The notes: generated from the letters alone by a model not told the origin. Positions 8,089 through 17,393 are shown, counted from the first letter of the stretch. The stretch: DNA of 64,000 nucleotides from JAUILA01 sp964563925 (GCA_964563925.1 CAZLZD010000014.1:24433-88432), one strand, 5' to 3'. Translations and numbers: made by a program.

Positions 8089-9978
8089 TTTCCAGTCTGC
8101 GGTATAACTTATTTTACCCCTGTCAAGCAGCTCACGGATTACCTCCATTACTTTCTTTTCCTCCTCGCTGCTGAACTGTTTTACTACATTCTCCACGGCC
8201 AGGGGTTCCGCATCAAGCATCTCAAGAATACTTTCGTGCATATGCTCATCATGCTCTTCTTCAATGGCGTGTTTTCTTTCCAGGCAAATATCACACACCC
8301 CGCACGGATGACTTATTTCCTCTCCGAAATAGTGACTTATGAATAAGGACCGGCACTGGTTTTCGTTTCCCGCATATGTTTTCATCACCTCCATCTTCTC
8401 CCGTGCATGCTCCCTCCGCTCCCGCAGTCCGTTTACATCAAGTGCGAGGCGGCTTACCTCCTGCCTTGGTTGAATGAATACCACCTGGGGCTTCTCTTTC
8501 CGGGGTTCGTAGGACAGTACCCCCACCTCATCAAGCTGAAGGAGCACACTCCGTACTTCCTCAAGTCCGCGGCCAAGCATCGAGGCAACTTTTGATTCCT
8601 CCACATTGGAAAAATGACTCATCAGCTCTCCCCCGTAAAGTCTGAGCAGGGCCTTGATGTATGGCTCATGGGAAGCATGGGCTATTTCATATTTGTAGAG
8701 CTCGGTCTTGTCCACCGCAAACATCAGCTTTGAAGGCTTGTGAATACCCTCATTGAGCTGTAATAACCCCTGCTCCTCCATGCGTCGCAGGGCATGGTAT
8801 ACCGGCAATGGTTCCAGGTTATAGACCTCTGAAAACTGTCCGAGGTCAAAGTCAAAGGATTTATCCAGTCCGCTGCCCACGGCTAGCTTGAAATAATTGG
8901 CCAGCGCCTGGTATACCTGTTTCAGAAAAGCCGGTTCCGGATGCTGCAAATGAAGCTGCTTTTCCATCAGCTCGGCATCCATGGGATGAAAGAGAAGAAC
9001 GGCAAAGGCACGCTTTCCGTCCCTGCCTGCCCGGCCGGCTTCCTGGTAATACGATTCCATGTCGGGCGGAATCTCATAATGAACGACAGTTCGCACATCG
9101 GCTTTGTCGATGCCCATGCCAAAGGCATTTGTCGATACCATCACCCGAACCCTTCCTGAAACCCAGTCATGCTGGCGGTTTGCCCTCACTTCCCCGCTGA
9201 GCCCTGCGTGGTAATAGGTGGCATTCACCCCTTGTTGCTGTAGCATTCGGGCGATATCCACGGTACCCTTTCTCGAGCGTACATATACAATGGCACTTCC
9301 CGGTACGTTATTCAGGATCTCCCTGAGCTTGCGGTCCTTGTCTTCCTCCACCCGTACAGCGTAGGACAAATTCGGCCGGGCAAAAGATCGCTGAAATATT
9401 TTCACATTCTCCTGCAGAAGCCGGCTGACAATATCCTTTTTAACCGGTGGAGTAGCTGACGCGGTCAGGGCAATGAATGGAACGTCGTCTCCCAGAAACT
9501 CCCTGAGTGAGGCAATCTCGAGGTAGGACGGCCTGAAATCATACCCCCACTGGGATATGCAATGGGCCTCGTCGACTGCCACCTGGCATACCGGCATCCG
9601 TGTTACCCGCTCGCGAAAAAGCTCCGACTGGAGCCGTTCCGGGGACAAATAGAGAAATTTTATATTCCCGTAAATGCAATTATCCAGGATAATGTCAATT
9701 TCCCTTGACGACAGGCCGCTGTGCACGGCTTCCGCCTTTATGCCACGTTCCCGCAGCTGGGACACCTGGTCATGCATCAGGGCAATCAGCGGTGTCACCA
9801 CAAGCGTAATCCCGTCCATGACAAGCCCCGGTACCTGGTAGCAAATTGACTTGCCCCCGCCGGTGGGCAGGATAGCCAGCACATCTCTGCCATCCAGTAC
9901 CGACTGGACGATATCTTCCTGGGCCGGCCTGAAATGCGCATGGCCAAAAACCTTTTGAAGAATTTCCCCCGGCGTCAT
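8074..9978 (-). CDS. recQ: ATP-dependent DNA helicase RecQ
   Basis: A 634-residue RecQ helicase. Motifs in order: Q-like start FRPAQEDIVQ, Walker A TGGGKS (39-44), DEAHCISQWGYDFRPSY, TASATP, then helicase domain 2 with GRAGRDG. The zinc-binding RQC part follows with CRSLFISHYFGE and CGVCDIC. The C-terminal region is short and I do not recognise a clear HRDC domain. RecQ unwinds 3'-5' and acts in recombination repair. It is last in a minus-strand run after an enoyl-CoA hydratase gene (one-base gap), comEC, a GNAT gene and phoH. Confidence 0.95.
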   Translation of the reverse strand: MTPGEILQKVFGHAHFRPAQEDIVQSVLDGRDVLAILPTGGGKSICYQVPGLVMDGITLVVTPLIALMHDQVSQLRERGIKAEAVHSGLSSREIDIILDNCIYGNIKFLYLSPERLQSELFRERVTRMPVCQVAVDEAHCISQWGYDFRPSYLEIASLREFLGDDVPFIALTASATPPVKKDIVSRLLQENVKIFQRSFARPNLSYAVRVEEDKDRKLREILNNVPGSAIVYVRSRKGTVDIARMLQQQGVNATYYHAGLSGEVRANRQHDWVSGRVRVMVSTNAFGMGIDKADVRTVVHYEIPPDMESYYQEAGRAGRDGKRAFAVLLFHPMDAELMEKQLHLQHPEPAFLKQVYQALANYFKLAVGSGLDKSFDFDLGQFSEVYNLEPLPVYHALRRMEEQGLLQLNEGIHKPSKLMFAVDKTELYKYEIAHASHEPYIKALLRLYGGELMSHFSNVEESKVASMLGRGLEEVRSVLLQLDEVGVLSYEPRKEKPQVVFIQPRQEVSRLALDVNGLRERREHAREKMEVMKTYAGNENQCRSLFISHYFGEEISHPCGVCDICLERKHAIEEEHDEHMHESILEMLDAEPLAVENVVKQFSSEEEKKVMEVIRELLDRGKISYTADWKLSLN

Positions 9979-9979
9979 T

Positions 9980-10756
9980 TTACCAGGTCAGGGTTTCCTT
10001 ATTCAGGAAACTGGAAATACCTTTTTTACAGTCTTCTGTCTCCCTGGCTTTCGCATTTATCTCGGAGGCATATTCAAGCGCACGACCCACCTCCATAGAG
10101 GGGACCCGCGCCAGCATCTCCTTGACCAGGGACATAGACTGGCCGCTGTTACCCGTGATCAGGGATTCAGCCAGGGACTCAACCCGCTCATCAAGGTCTT
10201 CAGCCCCCACACATTCATTGATCAGCCCGATGCGCCCCGCTTCATCAGCCGTAATAAGTTCACCCGACAACAACAACCTCCGGGCATGCGTCTCTCCCAT
10301 TTTCCTGACCAGGAACACGGTGACCAGGGCGGGAACAAAGCCGATTTTAACTTCAGTATACCCAAACCTGGATCCTTCCGCGGCAATCACAAAGTCACAA
10401 ACGGTGGCCAATCCGCAGCCCCCGGCAATGGCATGGCCGTGAACCCGGGCGATGACCGGTTTCGGATGCTGGTAGATCTGATAGAAAAGCTCCTTAAGGC
10501 TTCGTGAATCCTCCAGGTTTTCCTCAAAGGAATTACCCTGGAGCTGCTGTAAATACGCCAGGTCGGCACCCGCGCAGAATACCTTTCCGCGCGCCTGGAG
10601 AATAATTACCTTGACTGAAGAATCTGAACCCGCCTGGCTGAATGCCTCTTTCAATGACTCAGTCAGCTCCGGATTTAACGCGTTTCTTTTATCGGGCCGG
10701 TTCAGCGTGATGTACGCCTTCCGGTCCTTTACCTCATAATGAACGATCTCACTCAT
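9980..10756 (-). CDS. Enoyl-CoA hydratase/isomerase family protein
   Basis: A 258-residue crotonase-fold protein. ITLNRPDKRNALN, FCAGADLAYLQQL (oxyanion hole) and VHGHAIAGGCGLATVCDF are visible, with the second acidic position in the RIGLINECVG region. It may hydrate enoyl-CoA or methylglutaconyl-CoA esters; substrate cannot be assigned. It overlaps the end of comEC by 8 bases and ends one base before recQ, an odd metabolic gene between two DNA-handling genes. Confidence 0.87.
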   Translation of the reverse strand: MSEIVHYEVKDRKAYITLNRPDKRNALNPELTESLKEAFSQAGSDSSVKVIILQARGKVFCAGADLAYLQQLQGNSFEENLEDSRSLKELFYQIYQHPKPVIARVHGHAIAGGCGLATVCDFVIAAEGSRFGYTEVKIGFVPALVTVFLVRKMGETHARRLLLSGELITADEAGRIGLINECVGAEDLDERVESLAESLITGNSGQSMSLVKEMLARVPSMEVGRALEYASEINAKARETEDCKKGISSFLNKETLTW

Positions 10757-12641
10757 TGATTCCAGGGATTTCGTGAAACAAAGCCTGCCCGGGTATCAGG
10801 GCCAGGGTATCGGTATTCTGCCGGTCATGCACAACTACCTCATCACCGGATAATGGAAAATTATTTGATTTACGCCAGAATACCATAGTACCCCGGTCAA
10901 TTTTTAGCTTCAACTCCTCTCCGGCCCTGGCTCCATATGCATGTTGTATGACCTTTCCTGCTCCGTAACCGGCAAACCACGTCCTGATTTCTTCCGGTAA
11001 TTCGCCTTCCGATCCGGTTGAGTAACACCTTCCCCGGCGTCCCAGGACCTCCAGCACATAAAACTGCCTGTCTCCGGAATAATAGACCGCCACCCGCCGC
11101 TGATGATCCTTTTTAATGTCTGTATGAACCATTGCTCCCATCCAGGCCAGGAGGCAGAAGGCCGCAACAAAAAGTACGCGGCGGCTACCCGAACGAACCG
11201 ACCAGATCCCTGCTGTAAGAATCAGGGTAACTGTACTGGTCAGTCCGATCGGCCAATAAAGGTCATCCATGTAACTGCCAGGCATTTCCGACAGGGCCCG
11301 GAGCGCTTGCGTTACGCCTTCCAGGATCAGGGAAATCAGCCGGGCCAGCCAGTCCCCGGCCGGCGGGAAACCACCTGCGGCAAACATGAGAATCGCCAGA
11401 ATCAGCACGAGAAACGTGGCCGGTACCACCAGCACCGCCGCAATCCAGAAGGACAGGGATAACTGGTGAAAATAATGCACCGATAGCATAAAGGTGGATG
11501 CCTGTACGGAAATAGCCATGGCCATATTCTTCAGCAGGTAATCGGGCAACTTCCATCGGTGGGAGAACAATGGCTCCAGCCACGGCATAAAGCACATGAT
11601 CCCTGATACGGCCATAAAGGACAACTGAAATGAGACCTGGAACAGCTGACCTGGTGAGATCATCAACATCAGGAATGCGGTGAGAAGGAATACATGCGAA
11701 ATCGGGTTGGGACGCTTTAATAGCCTGCAAAGCATAAAAAGAAAGATAAAAACCACAGCCCGGATCACAGAAGGTGAGAAACTGGCAAGAGCCGCGTAGG
11801 ATAGCAGTAGCAGCAGGATGAGAAAATGCCGTATGAGTGTCCACGGATTTTTATTGGGTAAAAAGGAAAAACAGACCGTGGCCAGGAAATAAATCAGTCC
11901 GACATGCAGACCTGAAACGGCCAGCACGTGCATGGAGCCGGTAACCGAATAGACGCGACGTATATCTTCATTCAACCCCCGTTTTTCTCCAAGCAGCATA
12001 CCCGCCAGCAGCCAGGCATGATCCGGGTTACTGATCAGTTTATCAATTTTCTGCCTTACCTTTTGGCGGAGAATGGCAATGTGATGCCGGGACCGCCGAT
12101 CTGTTCCCACCCTGATCAGTGAATCCTTCAGGAATAATTGTCCGGCTATCCCCTGACGCTTCAGGTAGCGACGATAATCAAATGCAAACCGGTGCAACGG
12201 TGGCGGCGGCGAGACGATTTGTCCGCTGAACAGCAGTTGTTCGCCGGGTACGAGTGCCGTCCCTGCTGGCACATACAGGTGAATACGAATCCGGTCATGA
12301 TACCAGCGTCCCCCGGAACGGGAGGCACTGACCAATGCTTCATAGCGCTCCCAGGCTTCTGAACGGGTAAACTCCCGTTCCTCGATGACCAGCATTCCCT
12401 GTGCCGGCAAGGTAGCCGGCTGCGAAAGCTCATGTCCTGATCCTATCCCGTACCCGAGGATCAGCCAGAAAACCAGCAAAAGATGTGGAATGAACCTGTT
12501 GGAGAGGAGCAGCAACAGATAGCAGAAAAGAAGGAAGGGATAAAGCTGTTCCTCAGAAAGAAACAGGAACCGGTCTGACAACCAGATTCCCGCGGCCATC
12601 AGGCACAATGGTCGCAATAAAGGGTAATTGAGCCAGAACAC
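10749..12641 (-). CDS. ComEC/Rec2-family DNA-uptake channel without C-terminal metallo-beta-lactamase domain
   Basis: A 630-residue polytopic membrane protein. The N-terminal part has closely spaced hydrophobic segments and a DUF4131-like soluble domain; the core Competence domain is marked by LLAGMLLGEKRGL and GSMHVLAVSGLHVGL near residues 225-265. Ten or so membrane segments follow. ComEC imports single-stranded DNA across the inner membrane in transformation. Many family members carry a C-terminal metallo-beta-lactamase-like nuclease; here the protein ends soon after a short soluble tail without an HxHxDH motif. Such short forms occur in Bacteroidota. It lies 24 bases after a GNAT gene and overlaps the next gene by 8. 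Confidence 0.86.
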   Translation of the reverse strand: MFWLNYPLLRPLCLMAAGIWLSDRFLFLSEEQLYPFLLFCYLLLLLSNRFIPHLLLVFWLILGYGIGSGHELSQPATLPAQGMLVIEEREFTRSEAWERYEALVSASRSGGRWYHDRIRIHLYVPAGTALVPGEQLLFSGQIVSPPPPLHRFAFDYRRYLKRQGIAGQLFLKDSLIRVGTDRRSRHHIAILRQKVRQKIDKLISNPDHAWLLAGMLLGEKRGLNEDIRRVYSVTGSMHVLAVSGLHVGLIYFLATVCFSFLPNKNPWTLIRHFLILLLLLSYAALASFSPSVIRAVVFIFLFMLCRLLKRPNPISHVFLLTAFLMLMISPGQLFQVSFQLSFMAVSGIMCFMPWLEPLFSHRWKLPDYLLKNMAMAISVQASTFMLSVHYFHQLSLSFWIAAVLVVPATFLVLILAILMFAAGGFPPAGDWLARLISLILEGVTQALRALSEMPGSYMDDLYWPIGLTSTVTLILTAGIWSVRSGSRRVLFVAAFCLLAWMGAMVHTDIKKDHQRRVAVYYSGDRQFYVLEVLGRRGRCYSTGSEGELPEEIRTWFAGYGAGKVIQHAYGARAGEELKLKIDRGTMVFWRKSNNFPLSGDEVVVHDRQNTDTLALIPGQALFHEIPGINE

Positions 12642-12665
12642 GCAGGAAGATCGCCTGCCTCGCGG

Positions 12666-13100
12666 TCAAATCATACGTTCCATTTGCTGGTGGAGAATAT
12701 CACATTCATCAAAGACCTCACCGACCGGCTTAAAGCCAAATTTCCTGTACAATCCGACTACATCCACCTGGGCATTGAGATACATTCGGTCATGCCCGGA
12801 CCTGTTCTCCCGGATTACGTCCGAGATCACCTTATCCACCAGGGCGTAACCGACGCCCTTACCCCGGAATTCGGGCAAGACCGCAAAGCGTTCCAGCTTG
12901 ATGCCGTTGTCGGTAGATCGCCAGCGGGCGGCACCGCACGGAATATTCTCATACAAGGCAAGATAATGGACAGACTCCTCCTCAAACTGGTCGAATTCAT
13001 CCGCTTCCGGCACATGCTGTTCGTCCATAAAAACAACCCGGCGGATGGTAAAAACCTCAGAAAGGTCTTCTCCGGGGGCCAACTTTTGCACCGAGATCAT
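12666..13100 (-). CDS. GNAT family N-acetyltransferase
   Basis: A 144-residue single-domain GNAT. The acetyl-CoA binding motif A is visible as RFAVLPEFRGKGVGYALVDKV around residues 75-95. The sequence resembles the ElaA/YjcF-like group (EVFTIRRVVFMDEQHVPEADEFDQ). Substrate is unknown. Its ATG overlaps the phoH stop by four bases, so it is probably translated from the phoH message. Confidence 0.85.
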   Translation of the reverse strand: MISVQKLAPGEDLSEVFTIRRVVFMDEQHVPEADEFDQFEEESVHYLALYENIPCGAARWRSTDNGIKLERFAVLPEFRGKGVGYALVDKVISDVIRENRSGHDRMYLNAQVDVVGLYRKFGFKPVGEVFDECDILHQQMERMI

Positions 13101-14053
13101 CCGCGCTGATGATGTTGTTCCTCGTGTTTGTCGTAGGCAGAAATGATGTCCTTGACTATTTTATGTCGCACCACGTCTTTTCCGGTCAGGTTCACGAAAC
13201 CGATCCCTTTCACATCTTTCAGTATCTGGGTCGCTTCAATCAGTCCGGACTTCTGCTTTTTGGGCAGGTCGATCTGCGAAATATCCCCGGTGATTATCAC
13301 CTTTGACTGCGGACCCATCCTGGTCAGGAACATCTTGATCTGCATGGGGGTTGTATTCTGGGCTTCATCCAGGAGAATAAAGGCGTTATTGAGCGTGCGC
13401 CCCCGCATGTAGGCGAGCGGAGCGATTTCTATTACATTATTCTCCATGTAATACCGCAGCTTCTCACCGGGTATCATATCAAACAGGGCGTCGTAGATCG
13501 GGCGCAGGTACGGATCGAGCTTTTCCTTCAGGTCGCCAGGGAGAAAACCGAGGGTCTCCCCTGCCTCCACGGCCGGGCGAGTAATAATGATCTTCTTGAC
13601 CTGCTTATTTTTCAGTGCCTTCACGGCCAGGGCCACGGATATATAGGTTTTCCCGGTTCCGGCCGGGCCCAGGGCGAAGACCAGGTCATTCTGGCTGACC
13701 GAATAGACCAGCTTCTGCTGGTTGATGGTTTTGGGTTTGATGGTGAACCCGCGCGTTCCGTAGATAAGGACCTCCTCCTGATCAGGGAGCTCAGCCTCGG
13801 CCTCCTTGGCCAGGTAATTCTGCACATTCTCCTCGGTCACCTTACCGTATTTATGGTAATGCTCGATCAGCATGTTGAGCACGTCATTGATCTGGAGGAT
13901 TTCCGTGGTTGACCCTTTTATGCGTATCTCATTTCCCCGGGAAACGATCTTGCTTTTCGGAAAGGCCGACGCTACCTCATTGATATTTTTGTTTTCCACA
14001 CCGAGGAAATCGATCAGGGAAACGTTGTCTAGTGTAATTACTTTTTCTACCAA
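13097..14053 (-). CDS. PhoH-family ATPase
   Basis: A 318-residue PhoH-like protein. Residues 1-70 form the small KH-like N-domain; Walker A GPAGTGKT is at 129-136 and Walker B is in FILLDEAQNTTPMQIKMF, with TGDISQIDLP following. Family members are ATPases linked to RNA metabolism and ribosome-associated processes, often near ybeY, which is not here. It heads the minus-strand run phoH-GNAT-comEC-ech-recQ and has a good promoter at 14110-14142. Confidence 0.93.
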   Translation of the reverse strand: MVEKVITLDNVSLIDFLGVENKNINEVASAFPKSKIVSRGNEIRIKGSTTEILQINDVLNMLIEHYHKYGKVTEENVQNYLAKEAEAELPDQEEVLIYGTRGFTIKPKTINQQKLVYSVSQNDLVFALGPAGTGKTYISVALAVKALKNKQVKKIIITRPAVEAGETLGFLPGDLKEKLDPYLRPIYDALFDMIPGEKLRYYMENNVIEIAPLAYMRGRTLNNAFILLDEAQNTTPMQIKMFLTRMGPQSKVIITGDISQIDLPKKQKSGLIEATQILKDVKGIGFVNLTGKDVVRHKIVKDIISAYDKHEEQHHQRG

Positions 14054-14097
14054 ACGCGAATAATCTTAATGTGAATTTTTAATGGATGAAATTTAGC

Positions 14098-14105
14098 TAT
14101 TTTTG
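14098..14105 (+). promoter_or_regulatory. TAnnTTTG -7 box for the SAM hydroxide adenosyltransferase operon
   Basis: TATTTTTG matches the Bacteroidota consensus 84 bases before the ATG at 14189. It is back to back with the phoH promoter. Confidence 0.55.
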
Positions 14106-14109
14106 CTTA

Positions 14110-14142
14110 CAAAAGTACGGAAATCGGAACGAGCCTTCAAAA
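14110..14142 (-). promoter_or_regulatory. Bacteroidota-type promoter for the phoH operon
   Basis: On the minus strand, -33 TTTTG (14138-14142) and -7 TACTTTTG (14110-14117) are separated by 20 bases, an almost ideal spacing. The start of transcription would fall near 14103, leaving a leader of about 50 bases before the phoH ATG. Confidence 0.62.
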
Positions 14143-14188
14143 GGTCACCGGTATTCACCAACAAATAAAAGGATAGCACGCAACCCAT

Positions 14189-14965
14189 ATGGCCATAATC
14201 ACCTTACTAACGGACTACGGAGAAAGTGATCACTACGTTGCGGCCCTTAAAGCAAAAATCCTGTCAATAAACCCTGTGCTGCGCATAGTCGACATAACGC
14301 ACCAGGTACCCTCCTGCGACATCGCCTACGGAGCGCAGGTGCTGCGCAGCGTCTTTCATCATTTTCCACGCGGCACCGTTCACCTGATCGGGGTCAATGA
14401 CACCGGGCAATCCGGCGACCGCTGCCTGGCCATGCAGCTGGAGGGACATATTTTTGTAGGGACAGACAATGGGTTCTTCGGGCTTCTCAGCGACCAGGAA
14501 GCCACCTATGTCGTGGACATTAATAAACTCAAGCCGGTGGATACCACCTTTCCCGGCCGGCGCATCCTCGCACCGGTTGCCGCCCAGCTGGCCAGTGGAA
14601 AAACGATCACCGACCTGGGACCTAAGGTTCAGGAGTATAAGCGAATGTTGCCCCGCCAGTTTAAGGCCACCCGCAGCCTGATCTCCGGACATGTGGTAAA
14701 GGTCGATCATTACGGAAACCTGGTCACCAATATTGACCGGCAGACCTTTCAGACATTGTGCAAAGACCGTGGTTTTGAGATCAAGGTGGGGCGCGAATCG
14801 GTGTACCGTATCCAGGATCAGATCTGGCAGGTGGAAGCAGGCGACCTGTTTGTGCTGTTCAATGACCTCGGCATGATGGAGATCGGCATCAACCAGGGAC
14901 GGGCCGACGACTTGCTCGGTGTGGGCTACGACAGTCCCGTTTTACTCAAATTTGACGGAGAATGA
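14189..14965 (+). CDS. SAM hydroxide adenosyltransferase (DUF62 family)
   Basis: A 258-residue protein with the DUF62 opening IITLLTDYGESDHYVAALKAKI. Family members hydrolyse S-adenosylmethionine to adenosine and methionine, and are related to fluorinase and chlorinase, from which this group differs in halide use. LIGVNDTGQSGDRCLAM, GTDNGFFGLL and VDHYGNLVTNI are typical blocks. The biological role of the family is unclear. Its stop overlaps the next ATG (ATGA), so the two genes are coupled. Confidence 0.88.
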   Translation: MAIITLLTDYGESDHYVAALKAKILSINPVLRIVDITHQVPSCDIAYGAQVLRSVFHHFPRGTVHLIGVNDTGQSGDRCLAMQLEGHIFVGTDNGFFGLLSDQEATYVVDINKLKPVDTTFPGRRILAPVAAQLASGKTITDLGPKVQEYKRMLPRQFKATRSLISGHVVKVDHYGNLVTNIDRQTFQTLCKDRGFEIKVGRESVYRIQDQIWQVEAGDLFVLFNDLGMMEIGINQGRADDLLGVGYDSPVLLKFDGE

Positions 14966-15264
14966 AGCTAATCCGTATTGTTCGCATGACCTTCCGCGAG
15001 GCGGAAATTGACAATTTTCTTGACCTGTTCAGTGAGAGCAAATCAAAGATCCGCGCCTTCCCGGGCTGCCAGCACCTGGAACTGCACCGCGACCTGGATC
15101 ATCCGAATGTACTGGCTACCTACAGCTGGTGGACGGGTCCGGAAGCTCTTGAGAATTACAGGCATTCACCCCTGTTTAAGGAGGTTTGGGCCCGGACAAA
15201 AGTTCTTTTCGCCGATAAGCCGGTGGCATTTTCACATGAAATTCTCCAGGTCTGTCCGGAATAA
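14962..15264 (+). CDS. ABM-type (antibiotic biosynthesis monooxygenase-like) small protein
   Basis: One hundred residues forming a dimeric alpha-beta barrel type domain: VRMTFREAEIDNFLDLF, PGCQHLELHRDLDHPN, TYSWWTGPEALENYRHSPLF. Such proteins include quinol monooxygenases, haem-degrading enzymes and many of unknown role. It overlaps the SAM hydrolase gene by four bases. Function cannot be assigned beyond fold. Confidence 0.8.
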   Translation: MKLIRIVRMTFREAEIDNFLDLFSESKSKIRAFPGCQHLELHRDLDHPNVLATYSWWTGPEALENYRHSPLFKEVWARTKVLFADKPVAFSHEILQVCPE

Positions 15265-15366
15265 CCAGTTGTGTTAATCGGCCAAACCGGTTCACTGCGC
15301 ATACCGAATTTAGCCTCATCTGTTCTCCCCAAAGGCTTTGGTGATCATACGTTTTCCTGAGGATAT

Positions 15367-15409
15367 CGGAGTGCTGCTGCGAAAATCCTGGCTCCAGGAT
15401 ATCACTCCG
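15367..15409. repeat. Nested inverted repeat in intergenic region
   Basis: Outer arms CGGAGTG (15367-15373) and CACTCCG (15403-15409) enclose an inner hairpin ATCCTGG-CT-CCAGGAT (15385-15400). GGATATC also occurs twice (15361, 15397). No T-run follows, so it is not a normal terminator. It sits in the 204-base gap between the ABM gene and the propeller lipoprotein; nothing else is seen there. Confidence 0.55.
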
Positions 15410-15468
15410 GAATGCAAATTCTCACAACACAGGACAGTTTGATAAAACGACCTTTCTATTTTTAATGT

Positions 15469-16425
15469 ATGAGATTCCTGCTGTCAACCCTTCTGATCCC
15501 TGTCTTATTAAGTTGTTCAACCCCTGAAACACGTACCGTGGATTCAGACATCGTACCCGTCATCGATGGCGAATTCTGGCGGATTGGCGAAATCCAGGAC
15601 CTGGACAGCCTGAACGGACCGGATTTATCGCGCCAGCACGTCGTGGATCATGGATTCGTACAGGATGAGCAGGGTCAGTGGCATTTATGGGCCTGCATGA
15701 GGGGAACCAGGGCGGGAAGGATCTTTTACGGGTGGACGGGCAATTCCCTGACTGACAAGGTCCTCTGGGATCCCGACGGCGTAGTGGCCAGGGCAGACAG
15801 TTCCTGGGGGGAGAATGCCAGGCAGGGTGCCGAACAAATGCAGGCTCCCTTTTTTCTTAAAGAGAATGGCACCTATTACTGCTTTTACAATTCTGCAGGT
15901 ATCCGGATAATGACCTCTGAGGACGGCACATCATTCTCCCGTCCGGCTTTCAGCGATGGCTCCAACATGCTTTACGAGAAAGGTGGCCGCGACGTGATGG
16001 TGATGAAAGAAGATTCCCTGTATTATGCCTACTCCACCATCTCGACGGCAGCGGCTGACGGCTGGCTGCGGGGTTTTGTAATTGTGCGTACCAGCCCTGA
16101 CCTGAAACGATGGAGTGACTATGTCATTGTTTCCGAAGGTGGCCGCGCCGGAAACGGTCCGGTTAGTGCCGAGAGTCCGTTCGTGCAAAAATACAATGAC
16201 CACTATTACCTGTTCCGGAGCTCCTCGATGACCGGAACGACCTTCGTATACCGGTCTGAGAACCCCTACAACTTCGGTGTCAACGACGACAGTAAACTAA
16301 TCGGTGAATTACCCGTCTGGGCACCTGAGATTCTTGAGGTTGACGGAGAATGGTTTATCAGTGACATCGATGACTTTAAGGGGGTAAAGCTGGCCCGGCT
16401 GAAGTGGGAAAACAAGGCGGAATAG
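15469..16425 (+). CDS. Five-bladed beta-propeller (glycoside hydrolase 43/32-like) lipoprotein
   Basis: A 318-residue protein with a lipoprotein signal: MRFLLSTLLIPVLLSCS, lipobox Cys at 16. The body has propeller-type repeats with aromatic strand ends: GQWHLWACMRG, NGTYYCFYNSAG, DSLYYAYSTIS, NDHYYLFRSSS, VDGEWFISDIDDF. This layout is that of the GH43/GH32/GH62/GH130 superfamily fold. Acidic candidates occur in blades 2-4, but I cannot match a defined catalytic triad, so it may be a divergent glycosidase or non-catalytic. It appears monocistronic. A -7-like TATTTTTA ends only five bases before the ATG. Confidence 0.72.
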   Translation: MRFLLSTLLIPVLLSCSTPETRTVDSDIVPVIDGEFWRIGEIQDLDSLNGPDLSRQHVVDHGFVQDEQGQWHLWACMRGTRAGRIFYGWTGNSLTDKVLWDPDGVVARADSSWGENARQGAEQMQAPFFLKENGTYYCFYNSAGIRIMTSEDGTSFSRPAFSDGSNMLYEKGGRDVMVMKEDSLYYAYSTISTAAADGWLRGFVIVRTSPDLKRWSDYVIVSEGGRAGNGPVSAESPFVQKYNDHYYLFRSSSMTGTTFVYRSENPYNFGVNDDSKLIGELPVWAPEILEVDGEWFISDIDDFKGVKLARLKWENKAE

Positions 16426-16519
16426 TCCCTGCACCGGCTTTGTTTAGGGAACATTACGAAAAGCGTACGTTAAAGAATATAGAACATTTATCGAACGCCT
16501 GTTAATAACCAGAATAGTC

Positions 16520-17302
16520 ATGCCTGAATTACCCGAAATAGAGACCTACAAGACGTATTTTGACAGCACCAGCCTGCACCAGAAAGTAACTGATATGGAT
16601 TGTGCGGATGAGCGATTGCTGAAGAAACCACTAAATGATTTTCTGAAGAACCTGAAGGGGAACGAATTCTCCGGGACCACCCGTATTGGCAAATACCTGT
16701 TCGTGCACACGACCGGAAAAAAAGTCCTGGTGATGCATTTCGGAATGACCGGTCATCTTGATTATTACAAGGACCCGGAGGACCGGCCTAAATACGGGCA
16801 TATTGTGTTTTCATTCAGCAGCGGTTTTCAGCTGGCTTTTGAGAATAAACGAAAGTTTGGCTGGATCGATCTTACGGATGGCGTGGCAGAATACAAGGCC
16901 AGGGTCGGGCTGAGTGACGATGCCCGTGACCTTTCCCTGGATCAGTTCAGGGAGTCATTGTCCGGCCGGTCAGCCCCCGTCAAGTCGGTCCTGCTCGACC
17001 AGGGCGTCGCTGCCGGCATCGGGAACTGGATGGCCGATGAGATCCTGTACCAGGCCCGGATCCACCCGGAAAAACGGGTGAACGACCTGAGCGACAAGGA
17101 AATTAAAAAGATTTTTGATGTTATGAAGGAAGTGATTGAGACATCGATCGAAAAGCAGGCCGTCTATCGCGATTTCCCGGATGATTATTTCATCCATATC
17201 CGGAAAACCGGAGCCACGTGTCATCATACCGGCGAGAGGATTGAAAAGATCAAGGTGGGAGGCCGGTCGACGTACTTCTGTCCGGAGTGGCAGAAGAAAT
17301 AA
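16520..17302 (+). CDS. Fpg/Nei-family DNA glycosylase, plant-type subgroup with incomplete zinc finger
   Basis: A 260-residue base-excision repair glycosylase/AP lyase. The N-terminal catalytic MPELPEIE (Pro2, Glu3), RIGKYLF with the catalytic-type Lys, and H2TH region AAGIGNWMADEILYQARIHP are clear. GIGNW..DE.LYQ.+IHP resembles plant and fungal Fpg more than E. coli MutM. The C-terminal zinc finger normally has four Cys; here only C234 (TCHHTGE) and C254 (YFCPEWQ) remain, the partner positions being T237 and W257. It may act without zinc, as plant-type members do. Single gene; no repair neighbours. Confidence 0.85.
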   Translation: MPELPEIETYKTYFDSTSLHQKVTDMDCADERLLKKPLNDFLKNLKGNEFSGTTRIGKYLFVHTTGKKVLVMHFGMTGHLDYYKDPEDRPKYGHIVFSFSSGFQLAFENKRKFGWIDLTDGVAEYKARVGLSDDARDLSLDQFRESLSGRSAPVKSVLLDQGVAAGIGNWMADEILYQARIHPEKRVNDLSDKEIKKIFDVMKEVIETSIEKQAVYRDFPDDYFIHIRKTGATCHHTGERIEKIKVGGRSTYFCPEWQKK

Positions 17303-17393
17303 TTTCCCTCCGGAAGGCACACGACCTAACATGCTTGAAATTCCGGCCTATGACGGACAAAAAAAGAGTGCGTGAGGGTGTGCGAGCGAGAGA

